The translations under genes were made by a program, and so were the position numbers. This document shows positions 8,729-17,589 of a stretch of DNA of 64,000 nucleotides, in pieces; position 1 is the stretch's first letter, and each line of letters starts with the position of its first letter. The DNA is taken from assembly GCF_007859955.1 (NCBI RefSeq), contig NZ_SJPR01000002.1:234353-298352 (forward strand). The letters run 5' to 3'. Source of the stretch: Botrimarina colliarenosi. Lineage in GTDB: Bacteria > Planctomycetota > Planctomycetia > Pirellulales > Lacipirellulaceae. The notes beneath the pieces were generated by a model. The model saw only the letters and a program-made list of their open reading frames with translations, was not told the DNA's origin and ran no database searches.

Positions 8729-10167
8729 TCGGCCGGCCCTCCGTGGTAGTAGGTTTCCCAACCGAGGTAGGTCTCGAAGGCCTCGGCCAAGATCGCCGCG
8801 GAGTGCGACATTGTCATCACGACGTGATGCTCAAAGCCTTGTCGACAGACGTGCTTCAGCAGCCCTTGCAGGTTCGGCACCTGGGCGACGGCGCGCGTGC
8901 CGAAGGTGTTGAGGGCGTCGTCGGTCAGCTGCCCCTCACCGACGTAGGCGCGGATGCGGCCGTCGCAGTCGGCGGTTGTGAGGCGGCCATACGTCAGCGG
9001 CCCGGCGGGCGTGCGTCCTTCGAGGGCGCCGTAGGTGTTCTGCTCGCCGAGCGTGCTGCCGAGAATCGGCGCGGTGGCGATCTTGATGTCGGGCAGGAAG
9101 CTCTTCGCCCAGTTACCGCAGTGGAAGAGGGCGCACTTGTCGTCGTCGTCGCCGTAGTTGTTGTTCCAGTCGACCAGGGCGGCGGGAGAGTCGGCGGCGA
9201 GCTGCATCGCGTACATCGCCAACGTGCCGGTGACGTCCACCTCGCAGGCGCTCGGCATGAACCGTTCGCTCATCATGCTCATCAGCGTGCAGACATTGCA
9301 GCCGAGGTTCTGCTGGACCGAGGTCCAACACTGGATGGCGGTGGCGTCGAGCGAGTTCTCGGCCATCCAGTCGGCGAGCACCACGCCCATCCGCGCCATC
9401 TGCACGACCTTGTCGTCCGGCACGCCGGGCGACGGGGCGTAGCCGCGGATCTCGTCCAGCTTGGCGACGACTCGCGGGTCGTCCGCGGCGAGCTTGTTCG
9501 CCGACGCGATGATCTCAGAGAGGTCGACCGTCGTGACGCCGATGCCGTTCCGCTCGAGGATCTTCTCGCTGTAGCGGACCGTGTTGAACGCTCCCGGCCG
9601 GGCGCCGACGGCCCCGAGGCGGACGCCCCGCAACCCGTTCACGACGCGGCACACGCCGAGGAACCGCTGGAGGTCCGATCGGAAGCTCTCCGAGGTGGGA
9701 AGGCTGACATGTCGCGTCGTCAGCGAGAACGGGATCCCCGCCTGGTTCAGGTTGTTGCAGACCGAGATCTTGCCGCAGAAGGCGTCGCGTCGCCGCGAGA
9801 CGCCGAGCTGGTTGAGGTCGTCGGGATAGCCCTGCACCAACACGGGGACGTTGAGGCCCGCCATCTTGAGCGTGTCGGCGACTCCCTTCTCGTCGCCGAA
9901 GTTCGGGAGACAAACCAGCACGCCATCGATCCGGTCGCGGTTCGCCTTGAACAGGTCCGCGCAGCGACGCGCCTCGGCGTGAGTTTCGACGCCGCCGAGC
10001 TTGGAGTCGGCGTCGGAGAGCCAAAGCGGCGTGACGCCGGCGTCGCCCAAGACTTTGGCGAGATCGGCCCGCGCCTCGGTGACGAGTTGGTCCGGGAAGA
10101 AATCGCGGTTACCAACAATCACGCCGAGCGTGGGGCCTGCGCCCGACTTGTTTCCGTGTGCCGACAT
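8725..10167 (-). CDS. L-fucose/D-arabinose isomerase-like protein
   Basis: 480 residues of the FucI/AraA-like isomerase fold: an N-terminal Rossmann-like part (GVIVGNRDFFPDQLV) and a C-terminal FucI-type domain. The probable metal ligands are Glu in SACEVDVTG and Asp in LVDWNNNYG, with His residues in the C-terminal QGFEHHVVMTMSH. In FucI the metal-bound Glu and Asp move the proton between aldose C1 and C2. It is the first of the tightly overlapping genes, 39 bases after the GH29 fusion gene. It probably supplies the ketose for the FGGY kinase. Known D-apiose isomerase (ApsI) belongs to a different TIM-barrel family, so if the substrate is apiose this is a non-orthologous replacement. L-fucose, D-arabinose and tetroses are alternatives. 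Confidence 0.8.
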   Translation of the reverse strand: MSAHGNKSGAGPTLGVIVGNRDFFPDQLVTEARADLAKVLGDAGVTPLWLSDADSKLGGVETHAEARRCADLFKANRDRIDGVLVCLPNFGDEKGVADTLKMAGLNVPVLVQGYPDDLNQLGVSRRRDAFCGKISVCNNLNQAGIPFSLTTRHVSLPTSESFRSDLQRFLGVCRVVNGLRGVRLGAVGARPGAFNTVRYSEKILERNGIGVTTVDLSEIIASANKLAADDPRVVAKLDEIRGYAPSPGVPDDKVVQMARMGVVLADWMAENSLDATAIQCWTSVQQNLGCNVCTLMSMMSERFMPSACEVDVTGTLAMYAMQLAADSPAALVDWNNNYGDDDDKCALFHCGNWAKSFLPDIKIATAPILGSTLGEQNTYGALEGRTPAGPLTYGRLTTADCDGRIRAYVGEGQLTDDALNTFGTRAVAQVPNLQGLLKHVCRQGFEHHVVMTMSHSAAILAEAFETYLGWETYYHGGPAE

Positions 10168-10206
10168 AAGGGAGCTAAGGGACCGGTTGGGGAGACGGGG
10201 TTGGGG

Positions 10207-12642
10207 CTAGTTCAGTCCGATGACTTCAATGGCGTGCGCAAAGTCGGTCGGCGGGACTTGGGGGAGTTCGACCGCCAGGCCGCTCTCGGTCTGGCGCCAC
10301 GCCACCTCGTCATCGAAGCCGAGTAACCGGACCGAGGTGATCTCACCGGCGGCGGTCCCAAACGATTCGATCAGCAAGCGTCCGTCCTCCGGCCAAGCCA
10401 AGGCGACGCCGTAGACCTTACCGTCGCGCGCGGTGAACCGCAGGTCCTGCGAAGTGAATTCGGGCCGCTTGCCGTCGGTGAACGAGCCCGCCTTCTCGCG
10501 CGTCGGGCCTTCGCCGAAATGCTTCCAAGGCCGCGTGCCGTAAATAGCGTCGCCGTTCACAGCGAGCCAGCCGCCGATCTCTCGGAGCATCTGCTGCTCG
10601 GGCTCGGGGATCGTGCCGTCGGCCTTCGGTCCGATGTTCAGCAGCAGCACGCCGTTCTTGCTGACCACATCGATGAGGTCGTCAATAATCTCGCCGCTTT
10701 GCTTGTATTCGTGATCGGCGACGTAGCCCCAAGAGTTCTTCGACACCGACGTGCAAGTCTGCCAAAGCTGTGGCTGGGTCGCGCCGAACTTGCCGCGCTC
10801 GACGTCGAGAACGCCCGTCCCCCGCGGGAAGGAGTGGCCTTCCCACTCTTTGAAGTTGATCGCCGGCTCGTAGCCCGCTTCGGCGGCCGAGTTGTAGTAG
10901 TAGGCCGCAAACCGCTGGAGATACGGCTGGAATACCGGCTGACAGATCCACCAGTCGAAGTAGACGACGCGCGGCTGGAACTTGTCGACCATCTCACAAG
11001 AGCGCAGCAGCCAGTCGTCGAGGAACGCTTTGCTCGGCGGCTCGGACTGGTTCTCCGCGACTCGCTTGTCGTGCGCCGGTCCGTACAGCGTGGCGTTGCG
11101 GGAGTCCTGCACGTCGGACTCGAACTTCCGACCCGGCCCGAAGAACCACCAGTTCTCGGCCCGGTGAGACGAGGCGCCGACCACAATCCCCTCATCGCGG
11201 CACGCGGCCGCAAGGTCGCCCAGGACATCGCGGCGGGGACCCTTTTTGGCGGCGGTCCACTCGGTCAGCTCGCTGTCGAACATCGGGAAGCCGTCGTGGT
11301 GCTCCGCCACGGGGACGACGTAGCGCACCCCGGCCTCGCGGAACAGCGCCGCCCACGCCGAGGGATCGAACTTCTCGGCTTTGAATTGCGGGATGAAGTC
11401 CTTGTAGCCGAACTCGGCGGCGGGCCCGTAGTTCGCCAAGTGGTGCTCGTACTCTTTCGAGCCCTCGACATACATGTTCCGCGGGTACCACTCGCTGCCG
11501 AAGGCGGGCACCGAGTAAGCCCCCCAGTGGATGAAGAGGCCAAACTTTGCGTCGGCGTACCAAGCGGGGGTCGCAAACTGGCGGAGGGATTCCCAGTCGG
11601 GTTGGAACGGGCCGGCCGCGGCGACCCGGTCGATTTCCGCTAGACGGCCGGCAATCTCACCCTCCGACAGGGGAGAGACGAACGGCTGCCCGATCCCCGG
11701 CGCCTGTTCGCCCCCAACACGCAGGAGGTAGTCGAGCTCCTTTTGCGTGACCTTGAGAACAGTCCCGTGCTTGTGGCCCTTTGGGAAAGAGGCCTTGGCG
11801 GCGTGGAACTCCCGAAAGTCAGTTGTGGCGAGGGCGCCGTACTGCTTCTCGCCGTAGGCGTCGAAGTAGAGAAGCCACTCGTCACCGACCCGAGCGACCG
11901 TCGGCCCTTCGGTCTTGAAGCCGGTTAGCGGCTCCGAGAAGTTCCGCCACGGGCCGGTCGGCGAATCCCCCTCGGCTGTCCGCAGGGCGAGCACCTTGCG
12001 GGTGTTATCCTTCACGACGAGGCGATAGGCGGGCCCGCCCTCTTCCTCGGTGGGGACAATCACCGAGTCGATCACGCTAAAGCCCGGTTCGCAGAAGAGC
12101 TTTGCCGGCGTGAACTCGACGAAATCTCGCGTCGCGGTGTAGTACAGCCGCTGGTTGTTGTGGTGCGGCTCGAGATGATCTGGGAAACGGCCCGGGATGG
12201 TCGACGCCCAGACAATCAAGAAGCGGTCACGCGGGGCGTCGTAAGAAATCTCGGGCGCCCAAACATTGACCGTCGTTGGCTCGTGCTCCATGACCGGCAC
12301 GAAGCGCTGCGGCGACCAGTGCACCAAGTCGTCCGAGTGGGCGTATCCAAAACCCTGGTCACCACGCCAAGCGGTGGTCCAAACGAGGTGGAACACCCCG
12401 TCGGGCCCCCGTGCGAGGCTCGGGTCGCGCATCAACTTGCCGGCGCCCGCCCACGGTTTCAAAAAGACGCCGGGGACGCGACTCCACTCAAGACCGTCAC
12501 GACTCCACACGAATCGAAGCCCCGCGTCGGCGGGCTCTTCGAAGGACGTGAAGAGGAAGACCTCGTCGTCATCCCCGGCACAACACTGGCACGCGAGTAC
12601 GCCAATGATAGCAAGAGCTGTAACGAGAACACTGCCTCTCAT
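10207..12642 (-). CDS. Secreted two-domain glycosidase: GH43-like beta-propeller fused to GH29 (alpha-L-fucosidase family)
   Basis: 811 residues from the ATG at 12642; an upstream ATG at 12678 only adds a tail before the signal peptide (RGSVLVTALAIIGVLAC). Residues about 25-320 are a five-bladed propeller with MRDPSLARG and KTEGPTVARV, which resemble the GH43/GH117 base and acid motifs, and WAPEISYD. Residues about 335-811 are GH29: GLFIHWGAYSVP at the domain start, PVAEHHDGFPMFDS, then VYFDWWICQP with the probable nucleophile Asp, and VSKNGVLLLNIGPKADG near the end. GH29 enzymes release alpha-L-fucose (some accept L-galactose-like units). Only 39 bases separate it from the isomerase on the same strand, so it is probably part of that operon and releases or trims its sugar. 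Confidence 0.85.
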   Translation of the reverse strand: MRGSVLVTALAIIGVLACQCCAGDDDEVFLFTSFEEPADAGLRFVWSRDGLEWSRVPGVFLKPWAGAGKLMRDPSLARGPDGVFHLVWTTAWRGDQGFGYAHSDDLVHWSPQRFVPVMEHEPTTVNVWAPEISYDAPRDRFLIVWASTIPGRFPDHLEPHHNNQRLYYTATRDFVEFTPAKLFCEPGFSVIDSVIVPTEEEGGPAYRLVVKDNTRKVLALRTAEGDSPTGPWRNFSEPLTGFKTEGPTVARVGDEWLLYFDAYGEKQYGALATTDFREFHAAKASFPKGHKHGTVLKVTQKELDYLLRVGGEQAPGIGQPFVSPLSEGEIAGRLAEIDRVAAAGPFQPDWESLRQFATPAWYADAKFGLFIHWGAYSVPAFGSEWYPRNMYVEGSKEYEHHLANYGPAAEFGYKDFIPQFKAEKFDPSAWAALFREAGVRYVVPVAEHHDGFPMFDSELTEWTAAKKGPRRDVLGDLAAACRDEGIVVGASSHRAENWWFFGPGRKFESDVQDSRNATLYGPAHDKRVAENQSEPPSKAFLDDWLLRSCEMVDKFQPRVVYFDWWICQPVFQPYLQRFAAYYYNSAAEAGYEPAINFKEWEGHSFPRGTGVLDVERGKFGATQPQLWQTCTSVSKNSWGYVADHEYKQSGEIIDDLIDVVSKNGVLLLNIGPKADGTIPEPEQQMLREIGGWLAVNGDAIYGTRPWKHFGEGPTREKAGSFTDGKRPEFTSQDLRFTARDGKVYGVALAWPEDGRLLIESFGTAAGEITSVRLLGFDDEVAWRQTESGLAVELPQVPPTDFAHAIEVIGLN

Positions 12643-12740
12643 CGGGGTCGTTATTGAATGACACAATGATAGTGACACATTATGGCCGCCGTGATGTGAC
12701 CAGCCAGTCTTGTGATATTCGCCGCTGCATGCCAGGACGA

Positions 12741-13823
12741 CTACGGATTGACGTCGCCACCCTCACGACTGCCATAGCTATCCCAAACACTCTTGTCGAT
12801 ATCGAGCGAATAGGAATGGACCGAACCGTCGCAAAGCGACGCCTGCACAACCCCCGGGTGGGCCGAACCGGCGCAGGTCTTGCAGTCGCCCCACAACTGC
12901 TTGTTGTAGGGCTGAACAGCGGCTGTCTTGTCGTAATCCGAGTCTTGCTGCGGAGGCTGACCAAATCCACGGGCAACGTCGACATCGTAGCCGTGGAAGC
13001 AGGTGTTGTCGTCTCCGTCATGCTGGCCCGTTTCATAAAGAGGCTCGGGCAAAAACTTCTCAACGGCGAGTGCCGTCTTTGAAGTTCCGTCGGTTATCTG
13101 CGCCATTCGAGCGCCCCAGCGTTTGCCAACAATCCCTCCCTTGTCGACTGGTTCCAGTCCCCCGCAGACGGGATAATTCTGATAGCAGATCAGCTCGGGT
13201 CCCCGATCGGTGCCAACACTGCCACCGCCGTTAAAGCCGTAGTCCGACTTGGCGTAGAGATTGTTGTCGGTTCGTGAGGCGTTGTGGGTTGTATTCTTCG
13301 GATCGCCAGCAGGATCGCCAGTTACGGTGGAGGCTGGGTAGACGTCGACCCCGCGTCGGCTTGGGCAGATGAAAGACTTGATCGGACTGGCAATCAGAGT
13401 CCGCAAGGCGTCTTTCTTAGGCGTGTTCTCGGCGAAGATGAAATTGCCGAGCCCCGACCCGATCTGCTGAACGGCCGTCTCTTCAATGAACGGAGCAATC
13501 TGAAAGAGCGGGCCGCCGGGCTGCTTTTCGCCGACACCCCAATCAGGATCGCCTACCCAGAAGAAACCCCAACCGCCGTACGGCAACGTCCGATGAGAGC
13601 TCTCGTAGTTGAGAGCTGCCAAGGACATCTGCTTGATATTGTTCTTACACTGGTTGCGACGGGCCGCCTCGCGCGCCGCTTGCACGGCGGGTAGCAGCAG
13701 CGCCACGAGGATGCCGATGATGGCGATCACCACGAGAAGCTCGACAAGCGTAAAGCCGAAGCGCCGCTTGCGTCGCTGGAGTGGACAACGGAGATCCGTA
13801 CTAGGCATCTTCAGCGTTCCCAT
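12741..13823 (-). CDS. DUF1559 (SBP_bac_10) protein with type II pseudopilin N-terminus
   Basis: 360 residues from the ATG at 13823 (a second ATG at 13808 is possible). After a basic leader (LQRRKRRFG) comes the prepilin-peptidase and methylation motif [14 protein letters not shown] and one hydrophobic helix, then the DUF1559 domain with [26 protein letters not shown] and a C-terminal H-x-G-x-[11 protein letters not shown] segment. Planctomycetes encode large families of these; they are thought to be pilin-like surface or periplasmic proteins of unknown function. It lies between the AraC regulator and the GH29 fusion gene on the same strand (98 bases before that gene's start), so it may belong to the same transcript. 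Confidence 0.9.
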   Translation of the reverse strand: MGTLKMPSTDLRCPLQRRKRRFGFTLVELLVVIAIIGILVALLLPAVQAAREAARRNQCKNNIKQMSLAALNYESSHRTLPYGGWGFFWVGDPDWGVGEKQPGGPLFQIAPFIEETAVQQIGSGLGNFIFAENTPKKDALRTLIASPIKSFICPSRRGVDVYPASTVTGDPAGDPKNTTHNASRTDNNLYAKSDYGFNGGGSVGTDRGPELICYQNYPVCGGLEPVDKGGIVGKRWGARMAQITDGTSKTALAVEKFLPEPLYETGQHDGDDNTCFHGYDVDVARGFGQPPQQDSDYDKTAAVQPYNKQLWGDCKTCAGSAHPGVVQASLCDGSVHSYSLDIDKSVWDSYGSREGGDVNP

Positions 13824-13968
13824 GTTAGTGGCCTTCGAGAGTTCGTCGGCACAGAGATTTCTAAGTTCATAATAGCTTTCGGCACGCGATTCGCCCTCGA
13901 ATCGCCCGCCCCGTTTCAAGACAACCGCCGCCCGAACGCTCGCTTCAACGGCGACCGATCGAACGACG

Positions 13969-15054
13969 TCAATCGATTTCACGTTCCACCAGATTGCGCT
14001 TGGCCGCTTCGCGGTACTCGCTCGGCGGCATTCCTTCGTTCTGCAGGAAGGCGAGCCGCAACCGTTCGCGACTCGGGAATCCCGCCAAGTACGCAACCGC
14101 CTTGACCGGCGAATCGGTCTCGGCGAGCAGCCGCTTGGCGCGGCTGAGCCGGCAGGCGTTGATTTCGTCGAGCACCGTCCGGCCAAGCGACTCGGAGAAT
14201 TTCCGGTCGAGCGTCCGCCGGGTTACCGGCAGTTGCTTAGCGACGTCGCTCACGCCCAACGGTGGGCTGTGCTGGTGGTTCCAGATGATCTCGAGCGCTT
14301 GCTTAACGATGTCGTCCTCAATCGGCTGCTCATTCATCCCTGATGCGTTCATGACGATGAGGTCCTCCGTCGAGACGGGTACGTCGGCTGCCTGCCGAAT
14401 CGATTCGTTAACCACTTGATTCACTAACGGGCCGACCCCGACGCCGCGCGCCGAAGCTCGCTTGAGAATCGCCTCGGAGAGGCCGTCGAAGGCGTTCACC
14501 AAGCGATCGGCTCCGGCGAGGCCGAACACCGGATTCGCCGGCGTGATCTCCGCGAGCGCGAGTCGCTTCCGTAGGGCGCCGCCCTGGAGCGAAACCCAGC
14601 GCTCGTCCCACCCGCCGCCCGCCAACGGTCGATACCGGTGCCAAACGCCCGGGAACAGAAACAAAAGCACGTCGCCAACCAGCCGAACGCGTCCGGTTTC
14701 TTCCGACTCGAACTCGCCGGCGGCGTTGGTCAGCAGGATGATTTGATGCTCCGGCAGGATGCGGCCTGCCCGCCAATCGAAGCTGTAGAGCTTCGGGTGG
14801 CCGCATCGCGGGCTTCCCTCCCCGGGTCCGAGCTTCGCACGCCCCACCCCGAGCAGCCGACTCGTGCGGGGGGGCAGCGCGGCGTCCTCCGGCAGGTACC
14901 GGAAAAAACTCTTGCCGAGGGGTAGCGGCTTCAATCGGGGCAGCGACGGTCGCGCCGGGCTGGCGACGCCAAAGACGCCGGTGCTGGCTGACCGCAGCAG
15001 CGGGCTAACGCCCTTACTGCGTCCGATCGATACCTCCGGGTAGGTCGTGAGCAT
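13969..15054 (-). CDS. AraC-family transcriptional regulator
   Basis: 361 residues. The middle (about 50-170) is an AraC-type sugar-binding cupin domain with [19 protein letters not shown] and [15 protein letters not shown]. The C-terminal about 100 residues hold the two helix-turn-helix units ([20 protein letters not shown] and [20 protein letters not shown]), ending in the family pattern G-M-P-P-S-E-Y-R. The first about 45 residues look unconserved, but 15054 is the only visible ATG. It is transcribed toward the DUF1559, GH29 and isomerase genes and is the best candidate for their activator, responding to the imported sugar. The target site is not identified. Confidence 0.88.
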   Translation of the reverse strand: MLTTYPEVSIGRSKGVSPLLRSASTGVFGVASPARPSLPRLKPLPLGKSFFRYLPEDAALPPRTSRLLGVGRAKLGPGEGSPRCGHPKLYSFDWRAGRILPEHQIILLTNAAGEFESEETGRVRLVGDVLLFLFPGVWHRYRPLAGGGWDERWVSLQGGALRKRLALAEITPANPVFGLAGADRLVNAFDGLSEAILKRASARGVGVGPLVNQVVNESIRQAADVPVSTEDLIVMNASGMNEQPIEDDIVKQALEIIWNHQHSPPLGVSDVAKQLPVTRRTLDRKFSESLGRTVLDEINACRLSRAKRLLAETDSPVKAVAYLAGFPSRERLRLAFLQNEGMPPSEYREAAKRNLVEREID

Positions 15055-15138
15055 GTTAGAAGCGATGAGAAGTCAAGGTGAAGAGAGAGAAGTTTCGCGC
15101 CACGGATGGGGCTTGCCATCCGCACCCGTTCAGGCGGC

Positions 15139-15918
15139 TTAAGGTGTGGCGGTCAGTCGATCTCGATCCAAGTCTTGTCGAACGAAATCGGGCAGATTGA
15201 TCGTTCCCAGCGTGACGGGGTCACGTCGCTCGCGTTGCCTCAGCGACTGCTCCCGCCAGGAACGGATGTGTTCAACGATGAGGCGTTGCGCTTCGGCGCC
15301 GTCGCGGCGGACGAGGGCGTCGAGAATGCCTTTGTGACCCGCGTTGGCGGTCCGGATGCGTTGCACCGAGTAGAGGTTGCCGCATTTGGCGTTGAACGTC
15401 GACGCGATGCTGCGGGTGTTCTCGGTCATCTCCATCAGGCGGCGATTGCCCGTCGAGGCGATGATGAGCATATGGAACGCGATGTCGGCGGAGAGAAACT
15501 TGCTGAGCGACTCCCCTTCGACCAGCTCCACCGACGCCGACTCGGCCTTAGCCATCTCGTCTTCGATGGTCTGGTGCAGATGGGCCAGTTCGGCCAGCGC
15601 GTCGGTCGAGATCCGTTCGGCCGCTTTCATCGCGGCCATCCCTTCGAGCGCCTCGCGGATCTCGAACAGTTCGATCAACTCGGTGGTCGAAAACTGACGG
15701 ACAATGGTCCCGTAACGGGGGACTTGCTCAACCAGCCCCTCATGGGCCAGGCGTCGCAGCGCCTCGCCGATCGGGGTGCGGCTGATGCCGAGTTCCTTGG
15801 CGAGCGAGGCCTCGGAAACGACCTGACCCGGCACGAGCATGCCGCTCGTGATCTTGTCGCGGAGGCTAAAATAGGCCTGGCTCGTGCGATTCGGACGCTT
15901 GTGCAGAGTTGACGACAT
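15139..15918 (-). CDS. GntR-family regulator with FCD ligand-binding domain
   Basis: 259 residues from the ATG at 15918; the frame is open to 16041, but the extra 41 residues precede the usual N-terminus. Residues about 12-73 are the winged helix (SLAKELGISRTPIGEALRRL). The all-helical FCD domain follows from about 85, with metal/ligand His in ADIAFHMLII and in GHKGILDAL. FCD regulators respond to sugar acids, keto-acids and related intermediates. It is divergent from the sialidase/symporter/lyase run, and a perfect 14-bp palindrome in the shared upstream region may be its operator. Confidence 0.88.
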   Translation of the reverse strand: MSSTLHKRPNRTSQAYFSLRDKITSGMLVPGQVVSEASLAKELGISRTPIGEALRRLAHEGLVEQVPRYGTIVRQFSTTELIELFEIREALEGMAAMKAAERISTDALAELAHLHQTIEDEMAKAESASVELVEGESLSKFLSADIAFHMLIIASTGNRRLMEMTENTRSIASTFNAKCGNLYSVQRIRTANAGHKGILDALVRRDGAEAQRLIVEHIRSWREQSLRQRERRDPVTLGTINLPDFVRQDLDRDRLTATP

Positions 15919-16049
15919 GCCAGCACACAGTTGGAAGAGACTGAGCGGCCGAGCGGCGCCCTTACAGGCAGCGTCCCGGAGCCGTTTGAGAGCAGAAGAC
16001 GAAAGTCGCGGATAAGTCGATCGGAAGAGAGTCGCAGCCAAGAAGAACT

Positions 16050-16063
16050 ACTGGAATTCCAGT
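16050..16063. promoter_or_regulatory. Candidate GntR operator: perfect 14-bp palindrome
   Basis: ACTGGAATTCCAGT is an exact inverted repeat, 131 bases upstream of the GntR start and 344 upstream of the sialidase-like start. FCD-type GntR regulators bind short palindromes of about this size and usually repress their own promoter. The assignment rests on position and symmetry only. Confidence 0.45.
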
Positions 16064-16234
16064 GGCCTCTCAGTAGATTGTGCGACCCCCCCTAGGTTGA
16101 GTCAACGCAAAGGCAGGGCGTTCGATCGCAAAGCGAGGTCGTTTCAACGCAACGCCCTCCCGCGGCGCCACCAACAGGAACCCTCGGCGCTGCCGCTCCC
16201 GGTCGATCCGGCGGCGCGGTGGCGATTGAGGCGT

Positions 16235-16260
16235 CCAAGGTCCGGGTCCAAGGTCCGGGT
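16235..16260 (+). repeat. Tandem direct repeat, 2 x 13 bp
   Basis: The unit CCAAGGTCCGGGT occurs twice back to back without a mismatch in the non-coding region before the sialidase-like gene. It could be a replication-slippage duplication or a paired regulator site. Confidence 0.7.
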
Positions 16261-16407
16261 TAGAGAAGCCAAATCGACTCGCATAGGGCGACTGTCTCAA
16301 AGAGGGGCCGGCTGCCTTACGCGGAGCGGTTGAAGACCCGAATATGCTGAAGGGATCGCCCGTTTCCCTTTCACGACGCATTTGCCTTTCACGACTAGAA
16401 GTCCGCC

Positions 16408-17589
16408 TTGTTATCCGCCTTGTTGGAGTCGGTCCGCTTGCGAACGCCGCGGTTTGTCAGCGTCCGTTGTCGGCGACGTCGCGGTACGTCTTATCGACTG
16501 CAATGCGCTCTGATCGCTGCGGCTGGATCGATCTGCGTGGCCGGGCAAGGCGCCAGCGGGCCGGTGATTCGCAGCGAGTTCATCAATCCCGACGCGCCGT
16601 ACCCTTCGTGCCACGCTTCGACCCTGGCGGAGACCGACGATGGCGTCGTCGCCGCGTGGTTTGGCGGAACGCACGAGAGGCATCCCGACGTCGGGATCTG
16701 GGTCGCTCGATGCGTCGAGGGCGTGTGGCAGGCGCCGGTCGAGGTCGCTAATGGGGTCGTCGAAGGGGAACGCGAGCCGACCTGGAATCCGGTGTTGTTT
16801 CAGCCGAGTTCCGGCCCGCTGTTGCTCTTCTACAAGGTCGGGCCGACGCCCCAGAGCTGGTGGGGCATGCTGACCACGTCGGCCGACGGCGGCCGCACTT
16901 GGTCGACGCCCCGTCGCTTACCCGACGGTGTGATCGGGCCGGTCAAGAACAAGCCGATTGAGCTTGCTAACGGCGATCTGCTCTGCCCCTCGAGCACCGA
17001 AGACCACGGCTGGCGCGTCCACTTCGAACGCACCAACGACCTCGGCAAGACCTGGCGAGTCGGCGATCCGGTCAACGACCCCGATGCGATCCGGGCGATC
17101 CAGCCGAGCCTCCTCCGCCACGGCGACCGGCGGCTCCAAGCGATCGGCCGCACTCAGAAGAGCGGCCTTTTCCAAGTGTGGTCGGAGGACCTCGGCAGAA
17201 CCTGGGGCGAGATGACAACCACCGGGCTGCCCAACCCCAACTCGGGAACCGACGCGGTCACGCTCGCCGATGGCCGCCAGCTCCTGGTCTACAACCACAG
17301 CACGCGTGACCACGGCCCGCATCCGAAGACCAAGGGCCGCAGCCCGCTCAATGTCTCGGTCTCCGACGACGGCGTCGCCTGGGAGGCGGCCTTGGTGCTC
17401 GAGAACGACTACGAGCACCCGGCCGGGTACGCCTATCCCGCCGTGATTCAAACCAGCGACGGACTGGTCCACATCACCTACACGTGGCGCCGTGAGCAGA
17501 TTAAGCACGTCGTGATTGACCCCGATCGGTTGACGACCCGGCCAATTGTCGATGCGCAGTGGCCCAGCGAGACGGGGAACGTCGAATGA
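16408..17589 (+). CDS. Sialidase-like exo-glycosidase (BNR/Asp-box six-bladed propeller)
   Basis: 393 residues with a hydrophobic export segment near 33-50 (QCALIAAAGSICVAGQG). The body has four Asp-boxes (SADGGRTWS, TNDLGKTWR, SEDLGRTWG and a degenerate SDDGVAWE), the mark of GH33-like propellers, plus an early WFGGTHERHPD. It is probably periplasmic or secreted and hydrolyses a terminal acidic or unusual sugar. True sialidases also need an Arg triad, which cannot be assigned by eye, so the substrate is open; many planctomycete homologues are annotated as sialidase without evidence. Its stop overlaps the symporter ATG (ATGA at 17586-17589). Confidence 0.75.
   Translation: MLSALLESVRLRTPRFVSVRCRRRRGTSYRLQCALIAAAGSICVAGQGASGPVIRSEFINPDAPYPSCHASTLAETDDGVVAAWFGGTHERHPDVGIWVARCVEGVWQAPVEVANGVVEGEREPTWNPVLFQPSSGPLLLFYKVGPTPQSWWGMLTTSADGGRTWSTPRRLPDGVIGPVKNKPIELANGDLLCPSSTEDHGWRVHFERTNDLGKTWRVGDPVNDPDAIRAIQPSLLRHGDRRLQAIGRTQKSGLFQVWSEDLGRTWGEMTTTGLPNPNSGTDAVTLADGRQLLVYNHSTRDHGPHPKTKGRSPLNVSVSDDGVAWEAALVLENDYEHPAGYAYPAVIQTSDGLVHITYTWRREQIKHVVIDPDRLTTRPIVDAQWPSETGNVE

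Larger units (their letters stand above)
15919..16407. other. Intergenic region between divergent GntR and sialidase-like genes
   Basis: About 490 bases with no supportable gene; short open frames on both strands lack family features. It holds the 14-bp palindrome at 16050-16063 and a 13-bp tandem repeat at 16235-16260. Promoters for both directions must lie here, but no convincing -35/-10 pair could be assigned. Confidence 0.6.

Noticed and set aside
8743..10326. 527-residue plus-strand open frame
   Set aside because: Antisense to the isomerase gene, whose product has clear family motifs; no recognisable protein features.
16070..16381. Open frames on both strands in the GntR-sialidase gap
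   Set aside because: Low-complexity Arg/Pro-rich translations, no start signals, and the gap carries repeats and the palindrome instead.
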